From assembly GCA_900539265.1 (NCBI GenBank), contig UQBM01000003.1:26597-90596 (forward strand): DNA of 64,000 nt, written 5' to 3'. The notes below the pieces were generated by a model. It ran no database searches. It saw only the letters and a program-made list of their open reading frames with translations, and had not been told where the DNA came from. This DNA is from an uncultured Mollicutes bacterium. GTDB taxonomy: Bacteria > Bacillota_I > Bacilli_A > ML615J-28 > CAG-313. This document shows, in pieces, positions 8,664 to 16,203 of this stretch. The first letter of the stretch is position 1, and every line of letters starts with the position of its first letter. A program made the position numbers and the translations under genes.

Positions 8664-9381
8664 TTTTAATCTCCTCTAACATTTTTATATCATTTTCTGA
8701 AAGAGTATATTTTGCAAGCAAATCTGGTCTTTGATGATAAGTTTTCTTTAATGATTGATATCTTTTCCACTTTTCAATATTAGCATGATGACCAGATAAA
8801 AGAATATCTGGTACTTTTTTATTATCGTAAATTGCTGGTCTTGTATATTGAGGATATTCTAATAACCCCATAGTAAATGATTCACCACTTCTTGACTCAT
8901 CACCAATTACACCAGGGATCAAACGTGAAATAGCATCAACAAGTGCACAAGCGGGAATTTCACCACCAGTTAAGACATAATCACCAATTGATATTTCTTC
9001 ATCAATATATTCTAAAATTCTTGCATCAATCCCCTCATAATGACCACAAATAATTATAAAGTGTTTATATTTGCTAAGAGTTTCAACTTTTTTTTGATTC
9101 AGTAAAATTCCACTAGGTGAAGTTAAAATTTTATGAGCCTTTTCAAAACCAACAATATCTTTCATTGCTAAGTGAATCGGTTCAACACTTATAAGCATTC
9201 CTGCTCCCCCACCATAAGAATAGTCATCTACGGTCGAGTGTTTATTAGTAGAATAATTACGAAAATTTATAATATTAATCTCAATTATCTGTTTTTCAAT
9301 TGCTCTTTTAAGAATCGAACTAGAAATAATTCCCTCAATCATTTCAGGAAAAAGGGTTAAAATATCAAATCTTACTAACAT
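8650..9381 (-). CDS. trmD: tRNA (guanine-37-N1)-methyltransferase
   Basis: Methylates G37 next to the anticodon using SAM, preventing +1 frameshifts. The 243-residue protein begins FDILTLFPEM and has the knotted SPOUT motifs (IICGHYEGIDAR, SIGDYVLTGGE, SRLIPGVIGDESRSGESF). It overlaps the upstream rimM by seven bases (ATGTTAG) and the downstream lipoprotein by 14. Essential in most bacteria; here its only evident transcription comes from the metal ATPase operon. Confidence 0.97.
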   Translation of the reverse strand: MLVRFDILTLFPEMIEGIISSSILKRAIEKQIIEINIINFRNYSTNKHSTVDDYSYGGGAGMLISVEPIHLAMKDIVGFEKAHKILTSPSGILLNQKKVETLSKYKHFIIICGHYEGIDARILEYIDEEISIGDYVLTGGEIPACALVDAISRLIPGVIGDESRSGESFTMGLLEYPQYTRPAIYDNKKVPDILLSGHHANIEKWKRYQSLKKTYHQRPDLLAKYTLSENDIKMLEEIKNEKD

Positions 9382-9878
9382 AAATCTATTACCTTTACAA
9401 CTATTTTATCTTCTAAAATATTTATAATATATTCATCAACAAAAGGAATTAATATTTTATCACCTTTCGTCCTTATTTCTAAAATGTATCCTTGTGGTAC
9501 TTCAATAAAATCTAAAACTTCACCTAAATTATTGTCATTTTCATCAAACACTTTTAATCCAATTAAATCATCTAAATAATACTCACCTAAACCTAAAGTT
9601 GGCATATCCTCATATTTAGCATAAATATCACAACCAATATAATCAAAAACTAAATTAATATCATTTAGATTATCAATTTGAATTAAAATAGTTTTTTTAT
9701 GAATTCTCATTGAAGTAACCACTACTTCCTTTGCTATCTTTTTATTTTTTAGATAAATATGCGCTCCTACTCTAAAACGATAATCAATAAAATCACTTTC
9801 AGAATAAATTTTTAATTCACCTTTTATTCCAAAAACACCTATGATTTTACCAATATTTATTAATCTATCGTTCTTCAT
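9375..9878 (-). CDS. rimM: 16S rRNA processing protein RimM
   Basis: 30S maturation factor binding S19. The 167-residue protein starts with the RimM signature INIGKIIGVFGIKGELKI and has the C-terminal PRC-barrel (LGEYYLDDLIGLKVF, VPFVDEYI-like end). Its ATG lies 14 bases inside the upstream P-type ATPase, behind AAAGAGGT, which implies translational coupling to a gene unrelated to ribosome assembly. Confidence 0.95.
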   Translation of the reverse strand: MKNDRLINIGKIIGVFGIKGELKIYSESDFIDYRFRVGAHIYLKNKKIAKEVVVTSMRIHKKTILIQIDNLNDINLVFDYIGCDIYAKYEDMPTLGLGEYYLDDLIGLKVFDENDNNLGEVLDFIEVPQGYILEIRTKGDKILIPFVDEYIINILEDKIVVKVIDLC

Positions 9879-12294
9879 TTGTCGCTACCTCTTTAAAATC
9901 TTGTTTATTGTGATACAATCTCATAATTAGTAATGAATTTAAAATTGCTAAAAGCGAGATTCCTACATCAGAAAAAATAGCAATACCAAGTGGTAGTTCC
10001 ATTTTTTCACCATCTTTTGTAACAAAAAAACCCAATAAAATTGCGAGAATCATTACAATAAATTTAACTGTTAAACTTAAAATAATATTTTGAACTACTT
10101 TTCTTTTCGTATATTTTGCAATTTTAAATGCTTCGTTAATCTTTAATAAATTATCACCCATTATTACCATATCAGCAATCGCAATTGTTGCATCACTTCC
10201 CGTATTTCCCATTGCAATTCCGATATCTGCACTTGCAATAACAGGAGCATCATTGATACCATCACCAATAAAAATGGTTTTCCCAGTCGATTGCTTTTTT
10301 ATTTCTTCTAAAATTTCTACTTTTTGATGAGGAAGTAATTCTGCATGATATCCATCAACATCAATTTGTTTAGCTACACTACTAGCAATTGCTACTGAAT
10401 CACCAGTTAACATAAAACATTTTTTACCATATTTATGAAGATCTTTAATCGTTATAAGTGCCTCTTCTTTGATAACATCTCCAATTTCAACATATCCTTG
10501 ATAAATTTTATTCTTTACAACGTGAACAATTAAATTACAACTTTCAATTTGAGGTAATTCAATTTTATTTGCATTCATCAATTTATCATTTCCTACTAAA
10601 ATTTTATTACCATTGATTGTAGCTTTGGCTCCACCTGTAATATCTTGAAAATCTGTGATAATTTCTGGAAAAATTTTATCACGACCAAAATTATCAACAA
10701 TTGAAATCCCAATTGGATGATTAGAATAATACTCAGCATGAATTAATAAATTTAATAGTCTTTCCTCCGTTAATTCTTCAACCATTGGGACAACCTTGAC
10801 AACTTTAAAAACTCCTTTTGTAATAGTTCCAGTTTTATCAAAAACAACATTTTCTACCTTATTCAAAGTTTCAATATAATTACTTCCTTTAACAAGAATT
10901 CCTCTTCTACTACAAGTTCCAATTGAAGAAAAATAGCAAAGTGGAATCGATATAACAAGAGCACAAGGACATGATATTACTAAAAATTCCATTGCGGTAT
11001 AAATCCAATGTCTAAAATTACTAGTATCAAAAATACTACCAATAACAGATATCACTAATGCTAAAATCACTACAATAGGTGTATAATATTTGGCAAAACT
11101 AGTAATCATTGTTTCAACTTTTCCTTTACTGCTAGTAGCATTTTCCACCAAATCCATAATTTTAGAAATCATCGAATCACCATATGGTTTGGTAACTTTA
11201 ATTTCAATGATTTTCCCCATATTAACACTACCACTTAAAATTTCACTACCTACATCCACACTTCTTAACATACTTTCCCCTGTTAAATTTTTAGTATCAA
11301 TATTGGTTTTACCATTGACAACAATTCCATCGGTTGGTATAATTTCACCCTTATTTACAATAACAATGTCACCAGGCATCAGTGTTTCAACATCCACTTC
11401 AGTTATCTCGGTATCCAACTTTAATTTTGCTGTCTTTACATCAAAATCTAACAAATCTTTGATAGAGCGCCTTGAATGATTAATTGCCTTATTCTGTAAG
11501 AATTCACCAACTTGGTATAAGGCAACAACCATTACTGCTTCACTTGCGTGAGATGTACAAAAAGCTCCAATACTTGCAACACTCATTAAAAAGGTTTCAT
11601 CTAATATATGACCTTTAAATAAATTTTTAAAGAATCTTTTTAAAACAGAATAGCCAATTAAAAGATAAGGAACAATATAATAATAAAAAGGAATTGTAAG
11701 AAAGGCACTAATTATACTCATAATAATAAAAATAGTTAGGCCTAATGAAAAAGTAATAACAGTTTTTTTAGAAATTTTTTTCTCATCTTCAAAGCGTTGA
11801 AGTTTATGAATTTTGCTATCAATAACAACAATTCGATCATCTACATGATGAGCAATTCGATTCACATTTGCAAATAGATTATCCATAACATTTTTACTAT
11901 AAGTCTCAATTATAAATCTACCAGTTGAGAAATCAACAATAATTTGTTCATAATCTAATGATTTTTTAGCAATTGTTTCAATTCTTGCCGCACAATGGGC
12001 ACAATCTAAATTTTTTAAATATAAAACTTTACGATACTTTTCTTTATTATCAATCCTAATAATCATGGCCTTTTTTTCATATTCATGAATAGCTCTTAAA
12101 ATCAGTTCTTCTATTTTAAATAATTCTTGTTCGGATAATTCTAAAACCGAATCGTACTCAATATGTATTACATTTTTACTATTCTCAATAGAGACTGATT
12201 TAATTGGATCAATCTTTTTGATTTCGTTGCATATTCTTTTAAAATTTTTATTTCCCGTAACTTTTAAAAGTTGATAATTCTTAACTTGAATCAT
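9865..12294 (-). CDS. P1B-type heavy-metal efflux ATPase (Zn/Cd class) with N-terminal HMA domains
   Basis: An 809-residue metal pump. N-terminal residues 1-75 look like a degenerate HMA fold without CxxC; a second HMA domain carries LDCAHCAAR (about 96-104). The core has SCPCALV (about 443), DKTGTITKG (about 483), TGES and GDGINDAP (about 678). Related to the 645-residue ATPase at 3.1-5.1 kb but clearly diverged and with a different N-terminus, so not a recent duplicate. It starts in an ATGA overlap with its ArsR gene, behind GAGGTGAT, and its end overlaps rimM. Zn2+/Cd2+/Pb2+ export is the likely activity; exact metal unknown. Confidence 0.92.
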   Translation of the reverse strand: MIQVKNYQLLKVTGNKNFKRICNEIKKIDPIKSVSIENSKNVIHIEYDSVLELSEQELFKIEELILRAIHEYEKKAMIIRIDNKEKYRKVLYLKNLDCAHCAARIETIAKKSLDYEQIIVDFSTGRFIIETYSKNVMDNLFANVNRIAHHVDDRIVVIDSKIHKLQRFEDEKKISKKTVITFSLGLTIFIIMSIISAFLTIPFYYYIVPYLLIGYSVLKRFFKNLFKGHILDETFLMSVASIGAFCTSHASEAVMVVALYQVGEFLQNKAINHSRRSIKDLLDFDVKTAKLKLDTEITEVDVETLMPGDIVIVNKGEIIPTDGIVVNGKTNIDTKNLTGESMLRSVDVGSEILSGSVNMGKIIEIKVTKPYGDSMISKIMDLVENATSSKGKVETMITSFAKYYTPIVVILALVISVIGSIFDTSNFRHWIYTAMEFLVISCPCALVISIPLCYFSSIGTCSRRGILVKGSNYIETLNKVENVVFDKTGTITKGVFKVVKVVPMVEELTEERLLNLLIHAEYYSNHPIGISIVDNFGRDKIFPEIITDFQDITGGAKATINGNKILVGNDKLMNANKIELPQIESCNLIVHVVKNKIYQGYVEIGDVIKEEALITIKDLHKYGKKCFMLTGDSVAIASSVAKQIDVDGYHAELLPHQKVEILEEIKKQSTGKTIFIGDGINDAPVIASADIGIAMGNTGSDATIAIADMVIMGDNLLKINEAFKIAKYTKRKVVQNIILSLTVKFIVMILAILLGFFVTKDGEKMELPLGIAIFSDVGISLLAILNSLLIMRLYHNKQDFKEVATNEER

Positions 12295-12584
12295 TTTATC
12301 ACCTCACTATTAAGAGTATGTTCTATAAAAGATTTAATTTTGTCATTCTTTAAACGATATATTATTTGTTTACCATATCTATTCGCTTCCACTATCTTCG
12401 CATCTTTTAAAAGCCTTAAATGATGTGAAGCTAAGGGTTGGCTTATTTTTAAATAATCAGCTAGTTGATTCACACTACTTTCTTGTGTTAATAAATATAT
12501 AACTATCTCTAATCGAACAATATCTCCTAATAAATTAAGAGTTGTAGCTAAATTTTTTATTGAATTTACATTTATGGCTTCCAT
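12291..12584 (-). CDS. ArsR-family transcriptional repressor
   Basis: A 97-residue winged-helix protein (SVNQLADYLKISQPLASHHL as the recognition region, then a beta-wing). It has no Cys at all, so it lacks the CVC site of CadC; metal sensing would have to use the alpha-5 sites of the SmtB/CzrA type, but the C-terminus shows only one His (FIEHTLN), so the sensory site is unclear. It is coupled to the metal ATPase by an ATGA overlap and sits behind a promoter with a palindrome, which supports metal-responsive autoregulation. Confidence 0.85.
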   Translation of the reverse strand: MEAINVNSIKNLATTLNLLGDIVRLEIVIYLLTQESSVNQLADYLKISQPLASHHLRLLKDAKIVEANRYGKQIIYRLKNDKIKSFIEHTLNSEVIK

Positions 12585-12602
12585 ATTTTTTTAACCTCTA
12601 TA

Positions 12603-12657
12603 TATAAATATATGTTTATACGTTTATATATTATACCAATATATTTTTTTATTACAA
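12603..12657 (-). promoter_or_regulatory. promoter and candidate operator of the arsR-ATPase-rimM-trmD operon
   Basis: TTGTAA (12652-12657), 16 bases, TATAAT (12630-12635) on the minus strand. Downstream of the -10 lies the inverted repeat TATAAA-N6-TTTATA (12603-12620), a plausible ArsR operator. The AT-richness of the region lowers its specificity. Confidence 0.55.
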
Positions 12658-12673
12658 TTATTAGGCTTAATAA

Positions 12674-12714
12674 AAAGACATTTTATAAGAATTTTATCAT
12701 TATAAAATGTCTTT
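12674..12714 (-). terminator. terminator after khpA
   Basis: A perfect 14-bp stem (12674-12687 with 12701-12714) followed by a T run on the minus strand, 13 bases beyond khpA. It separates rpsP-khpA from the ArsR-ATPase-rimM-trmD genes. Confidence 0.85.
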
Positions 12715-12726
12715 ATTTATAAAATG

Positions 12727-12981
12727 TTAATCCTCTTTTGCATCAAATTCTATTTCCAGACTTTGTTTTTGGCGAATAGCTGCCGCATGAGCTATCGTTC
12801 TAATTGCACTTGCAACTCGACCCTTTTTACCAATAACTCTTCCCAAATCATCTTGATGAACCAAAGCTTTAACTAAAACTTTATCTTCATCTATAAAACT
12901 AGTTGTGCAAACTTCATCAGGATGGGTTACAAGTGGCTTGATTAATTGGGCAACTAAGCTTTCATAATTAAGTTCAGCCAT
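12727..12981 (-). CDS. khpA: KH-domain RNA-binding protein KhpA
   Basis: Small RNA chaperone-like protein that partners KhpB in Firmicutes. The 84-residue product (MAELNYESLV start) has the KH signature GRVIGKKGRVASAIRTI near the middle. ATG 12981 is preferred: TAGGTGAT precedes it, while the in-frame GTG upstream lies within that site. It starts nine bases after rpsP, as in Bacillus. Confidence 0.93.
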   Translation of the reverse strand: MAELNYESLVAQLIKPLVTHPDEVCTTSFIDEDKVLVKALVHQDDLGRVIGKKGRVASAIRTIAHAAAIRQKQSLEIEFDAKED

Positions 12982-12990
12982 TTTTATCAC

Positions 12991-13263
12991 CTATTCAGCT
13001 TTGGCTTTTTCTTCTAAGAATTTAACAATTAATCCTTCTTTTGTAAGTAGTGACTTAACAGTATCAGTTGGTTTTGCGCCTGCCTTTAACCACTTCATTA
13101 CTTTTTCAGTATCGAATTTGATAGTAGCAGGATTAGTTAGTGGATTATATGTTCCCACAACTTCAATATAACGACCATCACGAGGATTGCGAGAATCGGT
13201 TGCTACAATACGATAAAAAGGATTCTTTTTTGATCCATATCTTTGAGATCTTAATCTTACCAT
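12991..13263 (-). CDS. rpsP: 30S ribosomal protein S16
   Basis: Small-subunit assembly protein. The 90-residue product has the conserved start [20 protein letters not shown] and the motif [27 protein letters not shown] lies eight bases before ATG 13263; in-frame upstream codons have no ribosome-binding site. First gene of the short rpsP-khpA transcript. Confidence 0.96.
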   Translation of the reverse strand: MVRLRSQRYGSKKNPFYRIVATDSRNPRDGRYIEVVGTYNPLTNPATIKFDTEKVMKWLKAGAKPTDTVKSLLTKEGLIVKFLEEKAKAE

Positions 13264-13295
13264 GAATTTGTACCTCCTATATTTAATACAAAAAT

Positions 13296-13345
13296 AGTAT
13301 AGCATATTTAAAAACAAGTGTCAAGTATTTTAACTTGACACTTGT
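13296..13345 (-). promoter_or_regulatory. ylbE terminator overlapping the rpsP promoter
   Basis: A 13-bp stem (13314-13326 with 13333-13345) plus T run ends the ylbD-ylbE transcript. The lower arm contains TTGACA (13319-13324) which, with TATACT (13296-13301) 17 bases on, makes a near-consensus promoter for rpsP. The -35 therefore sits inside the terminator stem. Confidence 0.8.
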
Positions 13346-13569
13346 TAACTATTGAAATATTTAATCATACCATTAATAAAATCAATTTGTTTTTTTAAAT
13401 TTGCAATTTTATCGCTTGATGTCATTTTTAAATTGGTTTTCACTTCTTTTTCAAAATCATTTATCGTTAAGGGATCTTGATTCAAATAAATATACCATTT
13501 AGGATTATATCTTAAATAATTAGTATAAATTTCACTTGAATAAATTTTATCTAAAACACTTTTTACCAT
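13345..13569 (-). CDS. ylbE: YlbE-like protein
   Basis: A 74-residue member of the YlbE family, recognised by the segment LRYNPKWYIYLNQDP (about 20-34) and the ylbD-ylbE gene order of Bacillus. Function is not established; the pair is linked to sporulation through YlbD. The start ATG 13569 overlaps the ylbD stop by one base (TAATG) behind GGTGGG. Confidence 0.78.
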   Translation of the reverse strand: MVKSVLDKIYSSEIYTNYLRYNPKWYIYLNQDPLTINDFEKEVKTNLKMTSSDKIANLKKQIDFINGMIKYFNS

Positions 13570-13937
13570 TAATCCCACCAACTATTATAGTTATTATTAT
13601 AAATTCCTGTCGGCTTACCTCCAAAACTTTGGGTAATCTGTAATACTTTTTGAATTGTGTTTAAAGTTTTACTTATTGAATCGGGATCAATTTTTTTCAC
13701 ATAATTAATTACGTTTTTGATACTTGTTTGTGATAATAAATCTTCAATTGTATTTGCGTTAGTTTTTGTTGTTTTATTTGCAATTGTTTGATACTTTTGC
13801 CACATTGGATCGCCTTCGCCTAATATTACCCAATTTTCATATACTTTTTGCCATGTATATGTACCATTTAAAACATCATCTTTGATGCCTGGATATCTTG
13901 CAACAAAATCTCTAAATTCATCCATTCTGCTTGCCAT
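13569..13937 (-). CDS. ylbD: YlbD-like spore coat protein
   Basis: A 122-residue small protein of the YlbD coat family. The N-terminus is diagnostic (MDEFRDFVARYPGIKDDV, then TYTWQKVYENWVILGE), with the C-terminus rich in Gly/Asn. In Bacillus YlbD is a putative coat component. GGAGGAAT precedes the ATG. Its presence agrees with other sporulation genes in the window. Confidence 0.83.
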   Translation of the reverse strand: MASRMDEFRDFVARYPGIKDDVLNGTYTWQKVYENWVILGEGDPMWQKYQTIANKTTKTNANTIEDLLSQTSIKNVINYVKKIDPDSISKTLNTIQKVLQITQSFGGKPTGIYNNNYNSWWD

Positions 13938-14032
13938 TTTAAATTCCTCCCTACTTTAATTTATTAATATTACAATTTTTTTGTGACAAAAGTTTGAAAA
14001 AAACATAGAATACAAGTGAAAGGAGAAATATT

Positions 14033-14287
14033 ATGTTTCAATTTTTAAAAAAAAATGGACAAAGAAATAATAACTATAATCCATCATATCCTAATCCCTA
14101 TCTAAATCAACCATATCAGCAACCTAACTATATGCAGCCAAACACCAATCAATATGATTTTAATATGATGAATACAGAAATAAATGAACTTAAGCGAGAA
14201 ATTAATGATTTATATCAGCGCATAAATCGACTTGAAAGCTTTTTAGGAGTACGAGATAATAATCAATCTAATTCAAATTTTTCATAA
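14033..14287 (+). CDS. small Asn/Tyr/Pro-rich protein with C-terminal coiled coil, unknown
   Basis: 84 residues: a basic start, a low-complexity Asn/Pro/Tyr/Gln segment (residues 12-45, with YPNPYLNQPYQQPNYMQ), then a predicted helical coiled coil (INELKREINDLYQRINRLES). AAAGGAGAAA precedes the ATG. The layout is like that of spore surface or coat-associated proteins, and it lies between ylbD and a YjcZ-like gene, but I do not recognise a family. The end overlaps the converging UPF0223 gene by 20 bases. Confidence 0.65.
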   Translation: MFQFLKKNGQRNNNYNPSYPNPYLNQPYQQPNYMQPNTNQYDFNMMNTEINELKREINDLYQRINRLESFLGVRDNNQSNSNFS

Positions 14288-14558
14288 GATGATAAATTGA
14301 TATTCCCGTTTTATCGTAAAAATCTTTATTATATCGTTTTTCTAATGCAATACTATTAATCGTCATTCGGTATTCCAAATAAGACATTTTTAGTGTTTCA
14401 AAACTTATTTTATGCTTTACATATTTTAATACATTATTGTAAAAATTAATAATTTTAATAATTTCTTCCGTTGTAAAGATATCATAATCAATATTATAAC
14501 TATCATTATTTTCTTTAATGTTATCAACCTTTAATTTTATATGTTTACTACTTTTCAT
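14268..14558 (-). CDS. UPF0223 (YktA-like) family protein
   Basis: A 96-residue cytoplasmic protein matching the UPF0223 pattern: an 'IDYD.FTTEEIIKIINFYN' region (about 24-43), a mid-helix with charged residues and the end DKTGISIYHLMKNL. Family function is unknown. ATG 14558 is preferred over 14570 because GGTGA lies just upstream. Confidence 0.65.
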   Translation of the reverse strand: MKSSKHIKLKVDNIKENNDSYNIDYDIFTTEEIIKIINFYNNVLKYVKHKISFETLKMSYLEYRMTINSIALEKRYNKDFYDKTGISIYHLMKNLN

Positions 14559-14677
14559 ATTATTCACCATATTTATTATAACACAAAAATTATCATTTAG
14601 GCAAAAGAATTAACACTACAAAGATTTATGCATACTATAAAGTAGAAACGAGACAGTTTCAAAAAAGGAGGGAAACT

Positions 14678-14821
14678 ATGTATCAACCTAACTATGGTTA
14701 TAATTGTTGCGCACAAACTAATCCTTGTTGTGGCACAGGCAACACATTTGGTGGTTACGGCTACGCTTTAATCCTTGTGTTATTCATTTTATTAGTAATT
14801 ATTGGTACTGCACGTTGGTAA
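14678..14821 (+). CDS. YjcZ-family sporulation-associated small membrane peptide
   Basis: A 47-residue peptide behind an excellent ribosome-binding site (AGGAGGGAAAC). It has a Cys/Tyr/Gly-rich N-terminus (YGYNCCAQTNPCCG) and a single C-terminal membrane helix (YALILVLFILLVIIGTARW). This is the architecture of YjcZ/YtgP-type small spore peptides of Bacillus. A terminator follows 17 bases later. Confidence 0.82.
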   Translation: MYQPNYGYNCCAQTNPCCGTGNTFGGYGYALILVLFILLVIIGTARW

Positions 14822-14837
14822 TTTAAACCAAACTCTC

Positions 14838-14865
14838 AAAAAGGTTCTAATGGGAACCTTTTTTG
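14838..14865 (+). terminator. terminator of the yjcZ-like gene
   Basis: AAAAAGGTTC-loop-GAACCTTTTTT (14838-14864), ending in a T run. Confidence 0.85.
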
Positions 14866-14948
14866 ATTAAATTACCATAAATAAACTACTTTAATTCAAT
14901 TAAGTGAGTATAATGAAATTATCAATTTATTTGAAATTGAAAAAAAAT

Positions 14949-15432
14949 ATGCAAAAATTTAAATTACTATTGATTGTGTTTACAATTATTTGTACCTTAC
15001 TAACTATAAAAACAAATGAAAAACAGATTATTAACGGATAAAGACTGGTTATAAAAATGTAAATTTTTGCAAATGATTAAAATATGACCAAACAAAGTAC
15101 TAGTAGAAACCATATCTAATGAAACTATTAATAAAATATTTACTAAAATTAACAATTATGAAATTACCTTATATTTATTAAATAATCAAGTTTGAACCAA
15201 AATAAAAACTATACCTTTAGATGAATATATAAATCATATAGTTAGTAGCCTTACAAGTATGGGAACAAAAATAAACCAATTTACAATTAACCAATTGAAT
15301 ATAACTTTAGATAATAGATTTTTAGTAAAATCCCAAATAAATGTTACAATGTCATTTACAATAAATGGCATAAATTCTTTAATTAAACATTCTAATGTTA
15401 TTATTTATAATAATATCGGTTCAACTATGTAA
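14949..15432 (+). pseudogene. decayed gene, possibly a former exported protein
   Basis: ATG 14949 opens a signal-peptide-like stretch (FKLLLIVFTIICTLLTI) that stops after about 31 codons. Further on, one frame (about 15076-15432) reads as protein apart from TGA codons, e.g. IPLDEYINHIVSSLTSMG and RFLVKSQINVTMSFTINGI, ending in TAA. Composition and length suggest a once-intact gene of about 150 residues with several stops and a frameshift. I cannot name the family. This fills most of the 746-base gap between the yjcZ-like gene and def. Confidence 0.5.
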
Positions 15433-15567
15433 ATCATCCAATAGAATTAGATTCGTAAACTTAAAAAATAAATTTAAACTTAATCTGAGTTTTTTCAAAT
15501 ATTAAGTCTTTTTTATTTCTTTTATTCATTTTTTTTAGTATAATTAATTTAAAGAGGTAACTAAATT

Positions 15568-16146
15568 ATGATTTTAATGAAAGATATTATTAAAGAAGGA
15601 AATCCTATTCTTCGCCAAAAATGCTGTGATGTAGAATTTCCTTTAACAGAAACAGATGAAAAAACAATTAAAAATATGATTGAGTATTTAATAAACTCTC
15701 AAGATGATGAACTTGCTAATAAATATAATTTAAGACCTGGCGTAGGACTTGCGGCACCCCAAATTGGAATAAATAAAAAAATATTAGTTATTCTTGCTTA
15801 TGATGAAGAAGGAAATCTTCATTTTTATCCCATGATTAATCCTAAACTTTTAAGTTACTCTGAGGAAAAAACTTATTTAGAAGGTGGCGAAGGGTGTCTT
15901 TCTGTTGATCGCGATGTCAATGGATATGTGCATAGAGCTAAACGGGTCACTGTCGAAACGTATTTATATAATCATGGAAACCTTGTTCACACAAGGTTAC
16001 GACTTAAAAACTATATCTCAGTTGTTTTTCAACATGAATACGATCATTTAAACGGCATCTTATTTGTAGATCGTATTAATCACCAAAATCCTTTTGAAAT
16101 TTTGCCTAATTCAACTGCGGTCAAATTTAAAAATAACGATGCATAA
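15568..16146 (+). CDS. def: peptide deformylase
   Basis: Removes the N-terminal formyl group from nascent proteins; Fe2+/Zn2+ hydrolase. All three motifs are present: GVGLAAPQIG (about 58-67), EGCLSV (about 107-112) and QHEYDHLNG (about 150-158). The 192-residue length and the insertion before motif 2 are typical of Gram-positive type 2 deformylases. AGAGGT precedes ATG 15568. Flanked by a strong terminator. Confidence 0.96.
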   Translation: MILMKDIIKEGNPILRQKCCDVEFPLTETDEKTIKNMIEYLINSQDDELANKYNLRPGVGLAAPQIGINKKILVILAYDEEGNLHFYPMINPKLLSYSEEKTYLEGGEGCLSVDRDVNGYVHRAKRVTVETYLYNHGNLVHTRLRLKNYISVVFQHEYDHLNGILFVDRINHQNPFEILPNSTAVKFKNNDA

Positions 16147-16161
16147 ACAAGTATATATCAT

Positions 16162-16200
16162 AAAAACAATCTTCCTAATTTTTATAAGAAGATTGTTTTT
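16162..16200. terminator. bidirectional terminator between def and the RiPP cluster
   Basis: Stem AAAAACAATCTT (16162-16173) with 16189-16200; T/A tails on both strands; lies between converging genes. Confidence 0.88.
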
Positions 16201-16203
16201 ATA

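Noticed and set aside
3150..12294. The two CadA-type ATPases as a recent duplication or assembly artefact
   Set aside because: They differ in length, N-terminal architecture, regulator type and sequence throughout; neighbours are unrelated.
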